DNA of 64,000 nucleotides, from NCBI RefSeq assembly GCF_001695835.1, contig NZ_MBSO01000015.1, positions 1-64,000 on the forward strand, read 5' to 3'. The notes beneath the pieces were generated by a model. The model worked only from the letters and a program-made list of their open reading frames with translations. It did no database searches and was not told the DNA's origin. The DNA comes from Ensifer sp. LC11. GTDB taxonomy: Bacteria; Pseudomonadota; Alphaproteobacteria; Rhizobiales; Rhizobiaceae. Positions 1-9,752 of this stretch are shown here, piece after piece (the first letter of the stretch is position 1; each line of letters starts with the position of its first letter). Position numbers and translations under genes: made by a program.

Positions 1-2
1 AT

Positions 3-3000
3 CCGGTGAACCAGGTGGGCAATTCGGTTGGCTGGAGCTTCCAGGTTGCCGACAGCGTGCTGGACTCGCTGCAGGCGGGCCAGGTCCTGACGCAGACCTA
101 TGACGTGACCGTCGATGACAGCCATGGCGGCACGGCGACGCAGACGGTGACGATCACGATCACCGGCACCAATGATGCGCCGGTGATCACCTCGGGTGTG
201 CAGAGCGGTGCGGTGACGGAGATCGCTGACAATGGTGCGGGCGAGAACGCCGTCCTCCATGCGCAGAACGGGGCTGTGACGTTTGCCGACGTCGATACGC
301 TCGATGTCCACAACGCCAGCGTCACCGCCGGCGGCAGCGGATACCTCGGTACCTTCTCGCTCGCCGCGGTCAACCAGGCAGGCGACTCCGTCGGCTGGAG
401 CTTCGAGGTCGCCGACAGCGTGCTCGACTCGCTGCAGGCGGGCCAGGTCCTGACGCAGATCTATAACGTGACCGTCGATGACAGCCATGGCGGTACGGCG
501 ACGCAGACGGTGACGATCACGATCACCGGCACCAATGATGCGCCGATCATCACCTCTGCGGTGCAGAGCGGCACGGTGACGGAGGTCGCTGACAATGGTG
601 CGGGCGAGAACGCCACTCTCCATGCGCAGAACGGGGCTGTGACGTTTGCCGATGTCGATACGCTCGATGTCCACAACGCCAGCGTCACCGCCGGCGGCAG
701 CGGTTATCTCGGGACCTTCTCGCTCGCCGCGGTCAACCAGGCAGGCGACTCCGTCGGCTGGAGCTTCGAGGTCGCCGACAGCGTGCTCGACTCGCTGCAG
801 GCGGGCCAGATCCTGACGCAGATCTATAACGTGACCGTCGATGACAGCCACGGCGGCACGGCGACACAGACGGTGACGATCGTGATCACCGGTACGAACG
901 ACGCGCCGGTGATCACCTCGGGTACGCAGAGCGCTTCGGTGACGGAGATCGCCGATGGTGTTGCGGGCGAGAATGCCAACACGCATTTGCGGGGCGGGAC
1001 GGTGACCTTTGACGACGTCGACACGCTGGACACGCACAGTGTCAGCTTCACGGCGCAGGGCGGCAGCTATCTCGGCACCTTCGCGCTCGGTTCGGTCAAC
1101 CAGGCGGGCGACTCGGTCGGCTGGAGCTTCCAGGTTGCCGATGGCGTGCTGGACTCGCTGCATGCGGGCGAAACGCTGACGCAGAAGTATGACGTGACCG
1201 TTAACGACGGCCACGGTGGTGCCGCGACACAGACGGTGACGATCACCATCACCGGTACCAATGATGGCGTCAGTATTAACGGGTTGTCGTCCAGCGCCGA
1301 AGAGACGGTGTACGAGAAGAACCTTTCAGACGGTTCATCGCCAAATGTGGCTGCGCTGACGCAGACCGGCACCTTCTCCGTGACGACACCGGACGGGCTC
1401 GCTGGGCTCAAGATAAATGGCACTGCGGTCGTGACGGGGGGCGCCTACGCCGTAGGTACCACGGTGGACACAGCACTCGGGCTTCTGACGATCACCGGCT
1501 ACACGCCGACGACGGTCAATGGCACGGTGACGGGGGCGACCTTCACCTACAGCTATCTGCTGCAGGACAACAGCTTGGGGCACACTTCGGCTGGTGCTGA
1601 CAGCGGGGTGTTCGACAACTTCGTCGTCGCGGTGACGGACGAAGATGGCTCGACGAACGGTGCCACGCTCAACATCCAGATCGTAGACGATGTGCCGACC
1701 ATCCAATCCATCAGCAACGCCTACATGGCCAACGGCACCGGCGCCCTCGAAGGTGTCATCAACGCGACGTCGGGGGCCGATGGAATCGCGCTCTATCGGA
1801 TCGACAGCGTCAGCGGTCTGCCGACCGGCTGGAGTGCGACTGGTCTGGGGAGCGGGCAGGTGCTGCTCAAGGACAATCTGGGTGCTGACATCTATCGTCT
1901 GACGACGAACGTCGATGGCACTTATCAGCTAGAGCAATTGAAGGAGCGTCCCGGGACGTCGGTGCCAATCGAGGCTGCCAATCATTTCAAAAACAGTCCC
2001 AGCAATAGCTACGACTTTGGGTTCGCCAAGTTTGAAGTACTAAACAACAATCAGGGTCAGGCTGTATTCAATGCCAATAATTCCCAAACCGGTGGGAACG
2101 AATTCGGGATTGGCAACACCGCGTTTACTAGTGGCGAGAAGTTCAAGATCGAATTCGAAGATGACGTTTCTTCGGTGACGCTGCAACTTGGAACGGTGCA
2201 GACTGCGGGATCCATTCAGTTCACTGTCCGGGATGGAAACGGTACGCCCGTTACCTTTAGCAGGGACGTAGCGGTAGGTCAGACGAGTGTAACGATCCCT
2301 CCGAGCAACCTCGACATTAAGTTCGACTATGTCGAAGTTCTCGGCACAAATGGCATCAACGCGTCATTCAAGACCATAAGCTATACCGAGACCGTTGCCG
2401 CATCGGACTTGGCACTGATCTTCAGGATTATCGGACGCGACCAGGATGGAGACTTCTCCAACACGTCGACACTCACGTTTTTCTCCGACGGGTCCGACAC
2501 GACGGCAAATATCATCACGGGCCTTGCGCAAGACGACGTCATCTATGGCGGTGCTGGCGATGACGTCCTCAGCGGCAATGACGGCAATGACGTCATCTAT
2601 GCGAGCGCTGGAAACGACACGATCAATGGGGGCTCGGGTGTCGATCTGCTCGATCTCTCCGATGCCACGGGGCCCGTCACGTTCACACTGACGCAAAGCA
2701 GCACGAATATTTCCGTAAACCTTTCGAGTGTCGGTTTGGGCAACGAAACCTACAAGAACATGGAGGGCGTGAAGGGCTCGGACTTCAACGATACCCTATT
2801 AGGCAGTGGGAATGGCGACGTTCTGATAGGCGGCGCGGGCGACGATACGCTTGGCGGATTTGGGAGCAGCGACACGCTCTACGGCGGCGCAGGGAACGAT
2901 ACGCTCTACGGCGGTTCGGGCAACGACATTCTCGTCGGCGGTACGGGCGACGATTTTCTCTATGGCGGCTCCGGCTCGGACACGATGACCGGCGGTTCGG

Positions 3001-3326
3001 GCAAGGATACCTTCGTGGTTGACCTCGACTCGCTTCAGCTTGGTATCGACGATGTCATCACCGACTACAGTTACGCGGAGAATGACAACGTCGACCTGTC
3101 CGCACTGCTCGGCAACCTGCCCACGGGGACGAACCTGGACGGCAACTTTGTCCAAGTGGTGCAGGACGGCCAGAATGCCAATCTGCAGGTGGATACCGAC
3201 GGTGCCGCCGGCAGCGGTTCGGGCTGGCACACGGTCGCGGTGCTGGAAGATTTCCAGGTATCGACCGAGGTGGTGAAGATCCTGTTCACCGAAAATGGTG
3301 CGCCTAAGACACAGGACGTCTCATAA
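3..3326 (+). CDS. VCBS/RTX repeat adhesin, type I secreted (5' end outside window)
   Basis: The reading frame is open from the first bases, so the N-terminus lies upstream; at least 1,107 codons are visible. It begins with near-identical 121-residue units containing VGWSFxVADxVLDSL, TQTVTITITGTNDAP and ADVDTLDVH, typical of VCBS domains. A different domain of lower GC follows (about residues 650-800). Next come RTX calcium-binding nonapeptides (GGAGDDVLSG, GGAGNDTLYG, GGSGNDILVG) at about residues 840-995, and a T1SS C-terminal target domain ending in QDVS. Such proteins leave through a type I ABC exporter and act at the cell surface in adhesion or biofilm formation. The last RTX block fixes export, folding on calcium outside the cell. 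Function in adhesion is inferred from the family; the exporter genes are not in the window. Confidence 0.93.
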   Translation, partial: PVNQVGNSVGWSFQVADSVLDSLQAGQVLTQTYDVTVDDSHGGTATQTVTITITGTNDAPVITSGVQSGAVTEIADNGAGENAVLHAQNGAVTFADVDTLDVHNASVTAGGSGYLGTFSLAAVNQAGDSVGWSFEVADSVLDSLQAGQVLTQIYNVTVDDSHGGTATQTVTITITGTNDAPIITSAVQSGTVTEVADNGAGENATLHAQNGAVTFADVDTLDVHNASVTAGGSGYLGTFSLAAVNQAGDSVGWSFEVADSVLDSLQAGQILTQIYNVTVDDSHGGTATQTVTIVITGTNDAPVITSGTQSASVTEIADGVAGENANTHLRGGTVTFDDVDTLDTHSVSFTAQGGSYLGTFALGSVNQAGDSVGWSFQVADGVLDSLHAGETLTQKYDVTVNDGHGGAATQTVTITITGTNDGVSINGLSSSAEETVYEKNLSDGSSPNVAALTQTGTFSVTTPDGLAGLKINGTAVVTGGAYAVGTTVDTALGLLTITGYTPTTVNGTVTGATFTYSYLLQDNSLGHTSAGADSGVFDNFVVAVTDEDGSTNGATLNIQIVDDVPTIQSISNAYMANGTGALEGVINATSGADGIALYRIDSVSGLPTGWSATGLGSGQVLLKDNLGADIYRLTTNVDGTYQLEQLKERPGTSVPIEAANHFKNSPSNSYDFGFAKFEVLNNNQGQAVFNANNSQTGGNEFGIGNTAFTSGEKFKIEFEDDVSSVTLQLGTVQTAGSIQFTVRDGNGTPVTFSRDVAVGQTSVTIPPSNLDIKFDYVEVLGTNGINASFKTISYTETVAASDLALIFRIIGRDQDGDFSNTSTLTFFSDGSDTTANIITGLAQDDVIYGGAGDDVLSGNDGNDVIYASAGNDTINGGSGVDLLDLSDATGPVTFTLTQSSTNISVNLSSVGLGNETYKNMEGVKGSDFNDTLLGSGNGDVLIGGAGDDTLGGFGSSDTLYGGAGNDTLYGGSGNDILVGGTGDDFLYGGSGSDTMTGGSGKDTFVVDLDSLQLGIDDVITDYSYAENDNVDLSALLGNLPTGTNLDGNFVQVVQDGQNANLQVDTDGAAGSGSGWHTVAVLEDFQVSTEVVKILFTENGAPKTQDVS
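9..1275 (+). repeat. 363-bp tandem repeats encoding VCBS domains
   Basis: Units begin at 9, 372, 735 and 1098, exactly 363 bp (121 codons) apart. The first three are nearly identical at the DNA level, while the fourth is more diverged (for example HSVSF and GETLTQKYD variants) and breaks off at about 1275. The array probably continues upstream of the window. The high identity suggests recent duplication or gene conversion, and copy number may vary between strains. Confidence 0.9.
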
Positions 3327-3401
3327 CGCTACGTCGGTCTCGACAGCTCAGCGGTTCTCGGCAATCATCCGGGAACCGCATTTTCCAGGGGGAGCCTTTT
3401 C

Positions 3402-3767
3402 ATGATCAGAAGCATGCTAGCGGGAGCGATGCTCGCACTGATGCCCGTTTCAAGTTTCGCGGCCGATCTTATCGTCGATTATGCGCCGGTGGCCCGGCAG
3501 TGCACCGAGCTCAGCCAGTCCACGCTGACGGTCGACCAGGATGTCGCCACATTGACGAAGGAAGTTGTGACGCGCATGGACGAGGCGATCGCTGTCGCCG
3601 ACGATCCGCGCTGGATCTCTTCAACGCGACCGGCCTTCGTCTGGGCGTCTGAGACCAAGGTTGCCTGCGGCAAGGCCTACGGTTATCTGCAATCCAGCTG
3701 GCGTGATGAGGACTACATCGCCAAGTGTGATTGCTTCTACGTCAAAATGCGGCACTTCATGAATTGA
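3402..3767 (+). CDS. small secreted protein of unknown function
   Basis: This 121-residue protein has a clear Sec signal peptide (residues 1-20, cleavage likely after SSFA). The mature part is short, contains four cysteines including a CDC pair near the C-terminus, and shows no motif I recognise. A GGGGAG ribosome site lies 9 bases before the ATG. It sits 75 bp behind the adhesin gene and 10 bp before the lipoprotein gene, so the three may be co-transcribed. A periplasmic or secreted accessory role for the adhesin is possible but only inferred from position. Confidence 0.7.
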   Translation: MIRSMLAGAMLALMPVSSFAADLIVDYAPVARQCTELSQSTLTVDQDVATLTKEVVTRMDEAIAVADDPRWISSTRPAFVWASETKVACGKAYGYLQSSWRDEDYIAKCDCFYVKMRHFMN

Positions 3768-3777
3768 GACAGCCGGT

Positions 3778-4995
3778 ATGACCGTCATGCCCCACGTTGT
3801 GGTTTTATCGGCACGGCGTGTGCCGTCGTGCCGGCGATGGCTGGCCCTCGGCGTGCTCGCGCTTGGCGTTCTCTCCGGTTGCCAAGGCGCTCCCACGGCT
3901 CCTGATGTGCTCGACGTGGAATCGCCGCAGGCAAGACACGCCCGGCGCGCGGCCGAGCACGCGGTAAAACCGCAGGAGACCGTCGGAAGCGGTGCTGCGC
4001 GGATAGGACTGATCACCGCGCTCATGGCGCCATCAGGCGAAACGGCACGCGAACGCGATATCCGGGACGGGGCGTCGCTTGCCGTGGACGAGGTGGGCGG
4101 TGGCCAGCTTTCGCTGCTGGTTGAAAATACCGATGGCTCGACACAGCAGGTCCAGGATGCGGCCAAGCGGCTCGCCAGCCAGAACGTCGCGCTGGTCGCG
4201 CTATCGGTTCCGGATGTGCCAGTCAGCACTCTCCGCCAAGGGCTTGGTTCTGCCCGCGCCCCGCTTCTGGTGCTGCGCGGCAACGGGGCGGAGCGGTCGG
4301 CGGGCACGTTCGCTTTCGTTTCCGACCGGATCGACAGCGCGGTCGAAGGCGCTTCCTACGCACTGGCCTCCGGTCGCAAGCGACTGGTCGCGCTCCTTCC
4401 CAGCGATGTCTCCGCTGCTGAGCGGCAAAGGCTGGATCGCGGTCTTGCTGGCTATGGCATCAAACCGGCGCTTGTCGCCGTGACGGGCACGACCGCGTTT
4501 TCCAGCGATGCGGCCGCCAAGGCAAAGCTCAAGGACATCGATGCGGTGCTCTTGCTTGGATCCGAAGGCGGCGAAGTCGGCGCGCTGTCGCAGCTTAAGG
4601 CCAACGGTTACCTGAAGCCGAACGCGATGGTCATCGGAAGTTCCGGTTGGACGAATGCCGCCTACAAGCGTCCTGAATTCGCTGGAAGCCAGCTCTGTCT
4701 CTTCGGTCCGGAGAATGGCTCGCGGATGACGTCGCGCTTCCTCGATCGGTACGAGCGCGCGGCAAGTGCGGACGCGGCTTACGGCTTCGACGTGATTGCG
4801 CTTGCAGCCGGCATCGTGCGTACCCACGGTGAAAATGCGATTAGTCACGAGAGCCTTCTGTCTCCAAATGGCTTCGTTGGCGCGACGGCGGCATTTCGGT
4901 TCGCCACGGATGGCTCGGTGCGGCGAACCTGCGCGATCTATCAGGTCACGAATGGAAGCGTGAAGCTTCTGGATCCGGCACCCCGCTCGTTCTAA
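3778..4995 (+). CDS. lipoprotein with type I periplasmic-binding (LivJ/LpoA-like) fold
   Basis: The 405-residue product has an N-terminal hydrophobic stretch ending in a lipobox (LSGC, Cys at about 35), so it should be a lipid-anchored protein. The rest resembles the 'penicillin-binding protein activator' / LivJ-like family: an ARIGLITALMAPSG strand, the RDGASLAVDEV helix and AYGFDVIALAAGI near the C-terminus are typical of that fold. It has no ABC transporter partners nearby, which argues against amino-acid uptake and fits a structural or sensing role in the envelope. It follows the small secreted protein by 10 bp. Its role with the upstream RTX adhesin is only a positional guess. Confidence 0.75.
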   Translation: MTVMPHVVVLSARRVPSCRRWLALGVLALGVLSGCQGAPTAPDVLDVESPQARHARRAAEHAVKPQETVGSGAARIGLITALMAPSGETARERDIRDGASLAVDEVGGGQLSLLVENTDGSTQQVQDAAKRLASQNVALVALSVPDVPVSTLRQGLGSARAPLLVLRGNGAERSAGTFAFVSDRIDSAVEGASYALASGRKRLVALLPSDVSAAERQRLDRGLAGYGIKPALVAVTGTTAFSSDAAAKAKLKDIDAVLLLGSEGGEVGALSQLKANGYLKPNAMVIGSSGWTNAAYKRPEFAGSQLCLFGPENGSRMTSRFLDRYERAASADAAYGFDVIALAAGIVRTHGENAISHESLLSPNGFVGATAAFRFATDGSVRRTCAIYQVTNGSVKLLDPAPRSF

Positions 4996-5103
4996 CTGGC
5001 TTCGCCCTTGTTGAACCCGACCGCGCGGCTCCCGGTCGCCTTTCCAGGTGTGAAACGCACGCGAGCCGCCGCGCAGCACTTGGGAGGCGACCGCAACCAG
5101 CAA

Positions 5104-7608
5104 TCAGAGCCTAAGACCGAGTGCCGCAAGTTTGCTGGCCGTCAACGGCTTGTGGACGCACGCCAGTCGTTCTGCGTAACCTTCTGCCAAGGGGCTCTTG
5201 GCAGGAAAGCGTCCCGACACGATGAGAGCGCGAGCCTGCGCCGACGAGTCCAGCCAGGTTTTGGCAAGGCCCCAGCCGCCAGGAGGTCCCTCCAGATGCA
5301 AATCGGTCACCAGCAAATCCTGTGGTGAGAATGTCTGCAGAATGTCTGCTGCGGCGGATATCGAGCTGGCGGTTACAACCTCAAAACCGGCAGCCCGAAG
5401 TATTCTTTCACCATTCGCGAGCGAGAGTGGGTCGTCGTCCACCAGAAGGCAGCGCCCTGACGAGGTTATCCTTGAAAACGTCTCTTCGGTGACGACAGCG
5501 ACCGGTATCGCCAAAGTTACGGGCGTACCGCGCCCGGGCTCGGATTGAATGGACAGGTCTCCGCCCGACTGTCGAATGAAGCCATAGACCATGGAAAGGC
5601 CAAGACCGGTCCCTTGACCGTCGCGCCGCGCTGTAAAAAAGGGTTCGAGGCATTGCCGCAATATGTCATTCGACATCCCGGACCCGGTATCCTTGATATC
5701 GATTTTCGCCGTTGCGCTGTTGAGGGCGCGAATGATGATTTCGATCTGGCCGCTCTCGTGCATGGCCTGTCGTGCGTTGAGGCAAAGATTGAGGATTGCA
5801 CTTTCGAGCTGACCCGGATCGACCTTGACGAGAAGCGGCTGGTCATGAAGTGAGATCGAGAGATCAACTTCCCCGTTCAATGCAATCTCGACGAGGTCGC
5901 CCATGCCGGAAACAAGGACGTTGAGGTCGACGATTTCGGGTTCCAGGTGCTGTTTTCGCGCAAAAGCCAAGAGCCGCTGGACGAGCGTTGCGCCGAGCTC
6001 TGCCGTCACGCTCATCTTCTGACGCAAAGTTGCCGCGGCGATCGGCCCGGCCGTCTCCAGCAAATGCAGATTGCCAGAGAGCGTCGAAAGGATGTTGCCG
6101 AAATCATGGGCGACTTCGCCGGCAATCTTTCCGAGACTCTCGATCCTTCTGATCTCGTTCAAGCGCTCCTCGACGCGCCGCCGTTCGGTGACATCCGAAA
6201 ACAGCCAGACCTTGATGCCATCGGGCAGGGAGCTGACCCGACACTCGACGACGCTGCCGTCGACGCCTCCCAGCTCCCGTATTTCTGGCAGGACGTTCTG
6301 CCAGGAGTCGAAGCTGGCGAACGGAGAGGTCGCAAGCAGGCCGGAAAGTGTCCGCCCGCTCGCCGCAGTCGCAGCCTCGATCCGCAAAACTTTCATGAGA
6401 TTGGGGCTTGTTGCTGCAAGAGTGCCTTTTGGAGTGGTGATCGCGACACCGTCGCTCATCCCCGCGACGACCGTTTCGAATAGCGCATTTTTGCGGCGCA
6501 GCTGCCGGTTCAGACGATCCAGCCTCAGGACTGTCGCGCGAAACATCCGGAATGCGCGGAAGAGCCGGCCGATCTCATCGTCGGGTTGTTCGGTTCGCGC
6601 CAATCGACTAGTCCGGTCGCCAAGCGCAAGCCGCACCATCGCTTCGGAAATCGCTCTGAGATTGGCGGCGACATAGCGCACCACGAAGAGGGCGGCGAGG
6701 ATCGCGATCACGGCGCTGACTGTCCCGACGGTGAGGATGACGATTTTCGCATAGTCGATCGACGTGCGCGTATCGAGCCGCACTGCACCCAGCTTGCCGT
6801 CGGCTTCCGCGATGACAGCAGCGCTCAGCTTGTTGATGTTTTCCGTTTGCTCGCGAACGCGCGAAAGTGCGTTTCTTGCTTTTGCAAGGAGCGCGAACTC
6901 CATCCGGCGCAATTCAAAAATTCGAGCCGGTCCGTCCCCGGCACCCGACAGCCTCGACAACTGGCCCGGTATGGTCTTCGATACCTGCTGACGCAATGTA
7001 TGGTACTGCCTGTCAAGTTCGCCGAGATGGAACAAATTGTCTGTGCGGCGCGCCGCCGCCAGCACGTCGATCAATTGCCGAACAATGTACTGTTGCTGCG
7101 GGTCGCCCGGAGACGTGCCGGAGGTCCCGTCTGGAAGACTGGCTGCCTCAAGCAGGCGCAATTCCTGATCGAGGCCGAGCTTCCCATCCCGGATCGCCGC
7201 TTGCCGTTCCGTGGCAACAACCAGGTCCCAAATGGCGGCTCTAAGCTCGCCGAGCGGCATATCGAATTGGGTTGCAAGCCTTGGGTGCGAGCTCGCGAGA
7301 GCATCGGCCTGCCTCTCGATCCGCATCGCCGTCTGAAGCACTGTCGCCGCCTGCTTCTCGATCAGGTATGACGATTGCAGGGTCATCAGGAACGGAGCGG
7401 TGCTCGACAGTTGCGAGACGAGTCGGGATATTTCGAGGGCATCGCCGACATTCTCGACCGTGGCGGAATGCAGCGCGTTCAAGCGCTTCTCGGAACGATC
7501 GAGGGCTAGCCATGCCACGATGCCGATGAACATGGTGGCGATGGAAAGCAGGGTCAATGCACCCAACAGCTTTTGCTTCACAGTCGGATGGCGAAGCCGC
7601 AACGTCAT
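5104..7608 (-). CDS. TorS-like hybrid sensor histidine kinase
   Basis: This 834-residue inner-membrane kinase has TM1 at about 13-36, a helical periplasmic sensor domain of about 250 residues (TorS-like), TM2 at about 288-310, HAMP, a PAS-like domain (about 375-490), HisKA with the phospho-acceptor in EVAHDFGN, an ATPase domain with DTGSGMS and GTGLGLSMV, and a C-terminal receiver (LLVDDDP; phospho-acceptor in LVTDLHLEG). It overlaps the response-regulator gene upstream by 4 bp, so they are one operon. TorS kinases sense ligand through a separate periplasmic binding protein. The divergent binding-protein gene at 8597 is a natural candidate partner, which is inference. Confidence 0.9.
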   Translation of the reverse strand: MTLRLRHPTVKQKLLGALTLLSIATMFIGIVAWLALDRSEKRLNALHSATVENVGDALEISRLVSQLSSTAPFLMTLQSSYLIEKQAATVLQTAMRIERQADALASSHPRLATQFDMPLGELRAAIWDLVVATERQAAIRDGKLGLDQELRLLEAASLPDGTSGTSPGDPQQQYIVRQLIDVLAAARRTDNLFHLGELDRQYHTLRQQVSKTIPGQLSRLSGAGDGPARIFELRRMEFALLAKARNALSRVREQTENINKLSAAVIAEADGKLGAVRLDTRTSIDYAKIVILTVGTVSAVIAILAALFVVRYVAANLRAISEAMVRLALGDRTSRLARTEQPDDEIGRLFRAFRMFRATVLRLDRLNRQLRRKNALFETVVAGMSDGVAITTPKGTLAATSPNLMKVLRIEAATAASGRTLSGLLATSPFASFDSWQNVLPEIRELGGVDGSVVECRVSSLPDGIKVWLFSDVTERRRVEERLNEIRRIESLGKIAGEVAHDFGNILSTLSGNLHLLETAGPIAAATLRQKMSVTAELGATLVQRLLAFARKQHLEPEIVDLNVLVSGMGDLVEIALNGEVDLSISLHDQPLLVKVDPGQLESAILNLCLNARQAMHESGQIEIIIRALNSATAKIDIKDTGSGMSNDILRQCLEPFFTARRDGQGTGLGLSMVYGFIRQSGGDLSIQSEPGRGTPVTLAIPVAVVTEETFSRITSSGRCLLVDDDPLSLANGERILRAAGFEVVTASSISAAADILQTFSPQDLLVTDLHLEGPPGGWGLAKTWLDSSAQARALIVSGRFPAKSPLAEGYAERLACVHKPLTASKLAALGLRL

Positions 7609-8387
7609 GCGTGGGACGCCGAGGAGGTGACGAAGATGTACCCCTGCGTCCGTCGAGTCTGAAGGTGTATCGGTTTCGAAGGCACGCGCTCTATTTTGCG
7701 TCTCAGTCTCAAGATCAGGACGTCGATCGTGCGATCACCGTAGTGTGAAAGGTCGCTGCCGAGATCGCTAAGCAGTTCCGTTCGCGGAATGATGCGATTT
7801 GGGTGATCCAGAAAATACTCAAGGAGGCGGTACTCAGAATTCGTGAGGGGGATCTCGTTTCCGGCCGCGTCGAGTAGCTGGCGCCTTGACTTGTCTATGC
7901 GTAGGCCAGAGGAGCCGATAACGACCGCCGTTTCCGCGGGTACCGGCATGACCGAGGCGCGGCCGTAGCGCCGCAGCACCGCGCGGATGCGCGCGAGCAA
8001 TTCGCGCGGGTTGAAGGGTTTTGTTATGAAGTCGTCGGCAACTGTTTCCAGGCCGATGATCCGATCGATCTCGTCGCCCCGGCCCGTCAGCATAACGATC
8101 GGAAGGTCCATTTGTGCGCGGATATGCAATGCGAGCGTATGGCCGGACTCGCCATTGAGCTTCAGGTCAATCAGTGCGAGATCCACCTCCGGGCGTTCGC
8201 CAAGAGCGACAAATTCGGCGATGCTCGCGAGTGCGATCGACGAAAAACCGTTCTCGAGGAGCAGGCTTGCCACCATTTCGCGGTGATCGCGATCATCGTC
8301 CACGACAGCGACGACGCTCCGTCTATCAGGTATTGCCCGCACCTCGAACGTTCCTCCCATGCCGCGCATCTCGGCACGCGCGACCAT
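7605..8387 (-). CDS. OmpR-family response regulator
   Basis: The protein has an N-terminal receiver domain (VVAVVDDDRD acidic pocket, phospho-acceptor Asp in ALIDLKLNG, Lys in ITKPFNPREL) and a C-terminal winged-helix domain (TNSEYRLLEYFLDHPNRIIPR, RTIDVLILRLRRKIE). The frame is open up to 8555, but the region before the receiver does not look like protein. Candidate ATGs are at 8387, 8369 and 8360, none with a strong ribosome site; 8387 is chosen only as the longest plausible one. The 3' end overlaps the kinase gene by 4 bp. It is divergent from the AfuA-like importer and probably controls it. Confidence 0.87.
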   Translation of the reverse strand: MVARAEMRGMGGTFEVRAIPDRRSVVAVVDDDRDHREMVASLLLENGFSSIALASIAEFVALGERPEVDLALIDLKLNGESGHTLALHIRAQMDLPIVMLTGRGDEIDRIIGLETVADDFITKPFNPRELLARIRAVLRRYGRASVMPVPAETAVVIGSSGLRIDKSRRQLLDAAGNEIPLTNSEYRLLEYFLDHPNRIIPRTELLSDLGSDLSHYGDRTIDVLILRLRRKIERVPSKPIHLQTRRTQGYIFVTSSASHA

Positions 8388-8596
8388 ATATCGAAGCAGC
8401 CAGGCATGCACGACGCGTTTGGTTGACAAAGTTCGCCCCACTGTAATTTTTGAAACAAATCCAACCAATCCGTCGGTATGGAGCGGGATTGTTAACGCAA
8501 AGATCGTGGCTGGTGCGGCCACCTCGCTGGCATAGTGGCGCCAAGTGTTCGGCAAGGGGATTGTCGGACGGCCTAGGACAGGGAGGAGTAGGGCCT

Positions 8597-9625
8597 ATGA
8601 AATTGAAGTCGCTAATCTTGAGTTCCGCGCTGATGACCGTTGCAGCAGCGAGTGCTGCTGCCGGAGAGCTCAGCGTTGTCTGCAGTTCCGAGCAGGATCA
8701 TTGCGACCTGGTTGCGAATGAATTCCGTGCCGCGAGCGGCGCGGATATCTCGATGATCCGCAAAAGCACGGGCGAGACGCTGGCGCAGATCCGAGCTGAG
8801 ACGGGCAACCCAAAGATCGATGTGTGGTTTGCCGGGACAGGGGACCCGCATATGATTGCGGCTGAAGAAAATCTGACTGAGGCTTCGGGTGCGGACACGA
8901 CCAATCTTCTCGGCTGGGCGAAAAACATGGCGGAAATCACCGGCGGAAAGGCGATCGGAGTTTATGCCGGTGCGCTGGCCATCGCCTACAATACCGAACT
9001 CCTCAAGGAGAAGGGCTTGAAGGCACCGGCCTGCTGGAAAGACCTCGCGGATCCGGCCTATCGCGGCGAAATCCAGGTTTCCAATCCCAACAGTTCCGGC
9101 ACGGCCTACACCGAGATTGCAACCTTGGTGCAACTCTTCGATGAAGACGAAGCCTTTCGCCTGCTTGCCGAGATCGGCAAGAACGTCAACCAGTACACCA
9201 AGTCCGGATCGGCGCCGGTAAAGGCGGCCGCGCGCGGGGAATCCGTGATCGCCATCGGCTTCATGGCGAACATGGTGCAGCAGAAGATGTCGGGCTTTCC
9301 GCTTGAGATCGTTGCTCCGTGCGAGGGTACGGGCTACGAGGTTGGGGCGGTCTCGATGATCAAGGGCACCAAGAACGCTGCCGCGGCGAAGCAGTTCGTC
9401 GACTTCGTGCTCTCGCCCGACGGCCAGAAACTGGGGGCGCAGGCGCAATCGTTCCAGACTCCGTCGAACCTGAACACGCCAGTTCCCCCGGAAGTCGGGA
9501 ACCTCTCCTCGGTCAAGCTGATCGACTACGACTTTGCCACCTTTGGCTCGTCGAAGACGCGCGAGAAGCTGCTGGCTCGCTGGAACGCCGAGGTCAAATC
9601 GGCAGGCGGAGCGATCGAACAATAG
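8597..9625 (+). CDS. periplasmic binding protein, AfuA/iron(III)-type ABC importer
   Basis: The 342-residue protein has a signal peptide (residues 1-22) and a type II binding-protein fold of the Fe(III)/AfuA family (ELSVVCSSEQDHC, VWFAGTGDPH, VAPCEGTGYEVGAVSMIKG). The start is set by GGGAGGAG at 8581-8588. Members of this family have been annotated as iron binders, but AfuA itself binds hexose phosphates. The tyrosine-rich iron site of FbpA proteins is not evident here. Because the same unit ends with an alkaline phosphatase, a phosphorylated organic substrate is the better guess. It starts a gene run with the permease and ATPase genes. Confidence 0.87.
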   Translation: MKLKSLILSSALMTVAAASAAAGELSVVCSSEQDHCDLVANEFRAASGADISMIRKSTGETLAQIRAETGNPKIDVWFAGTGDPHMIAAEENLTEASGADTTNLLGWAKNMAEITGGKAIGVYAGALAIAYNTELLKEKGLKAPACWKDLADPAYRGEIQVSNPNSSGTAYTEIATLVQLFDEDEAFRLLAEIGKNVNQYTKSGSAPVKAAARGESVIAIGFMANMVQQKMSGFPLEIVAPCEGTGYEVGAVSMIKGTKNAAAAKQFVDFVLSPDGQKLGAQAQSFQTPSNLNTPVPPEVGNLSSVKLIDYDFATFGSSKTREKLLARWNAEVKSAGGAIEQ

Positions 9626-9752
9626 CGCCCAGGCGGCGATCGCGGGCTGCGTGTCCGCCATCGCCGCCCCGGCACATGTTCCGCATCATCCTTTGTGCGG
9701 CATCAATGCCGTCTCGCGGCTGCGGGCCGGCTTCAATCAGGAACCATCAGCA

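Noticed and set aside
9-1275. Tandem repeats considered as a CRISPR-like or satellite array
   Set aside because: The 363-bp period is in frame and encodes VCBS domains; there are no short identical repeats with unique spacers.
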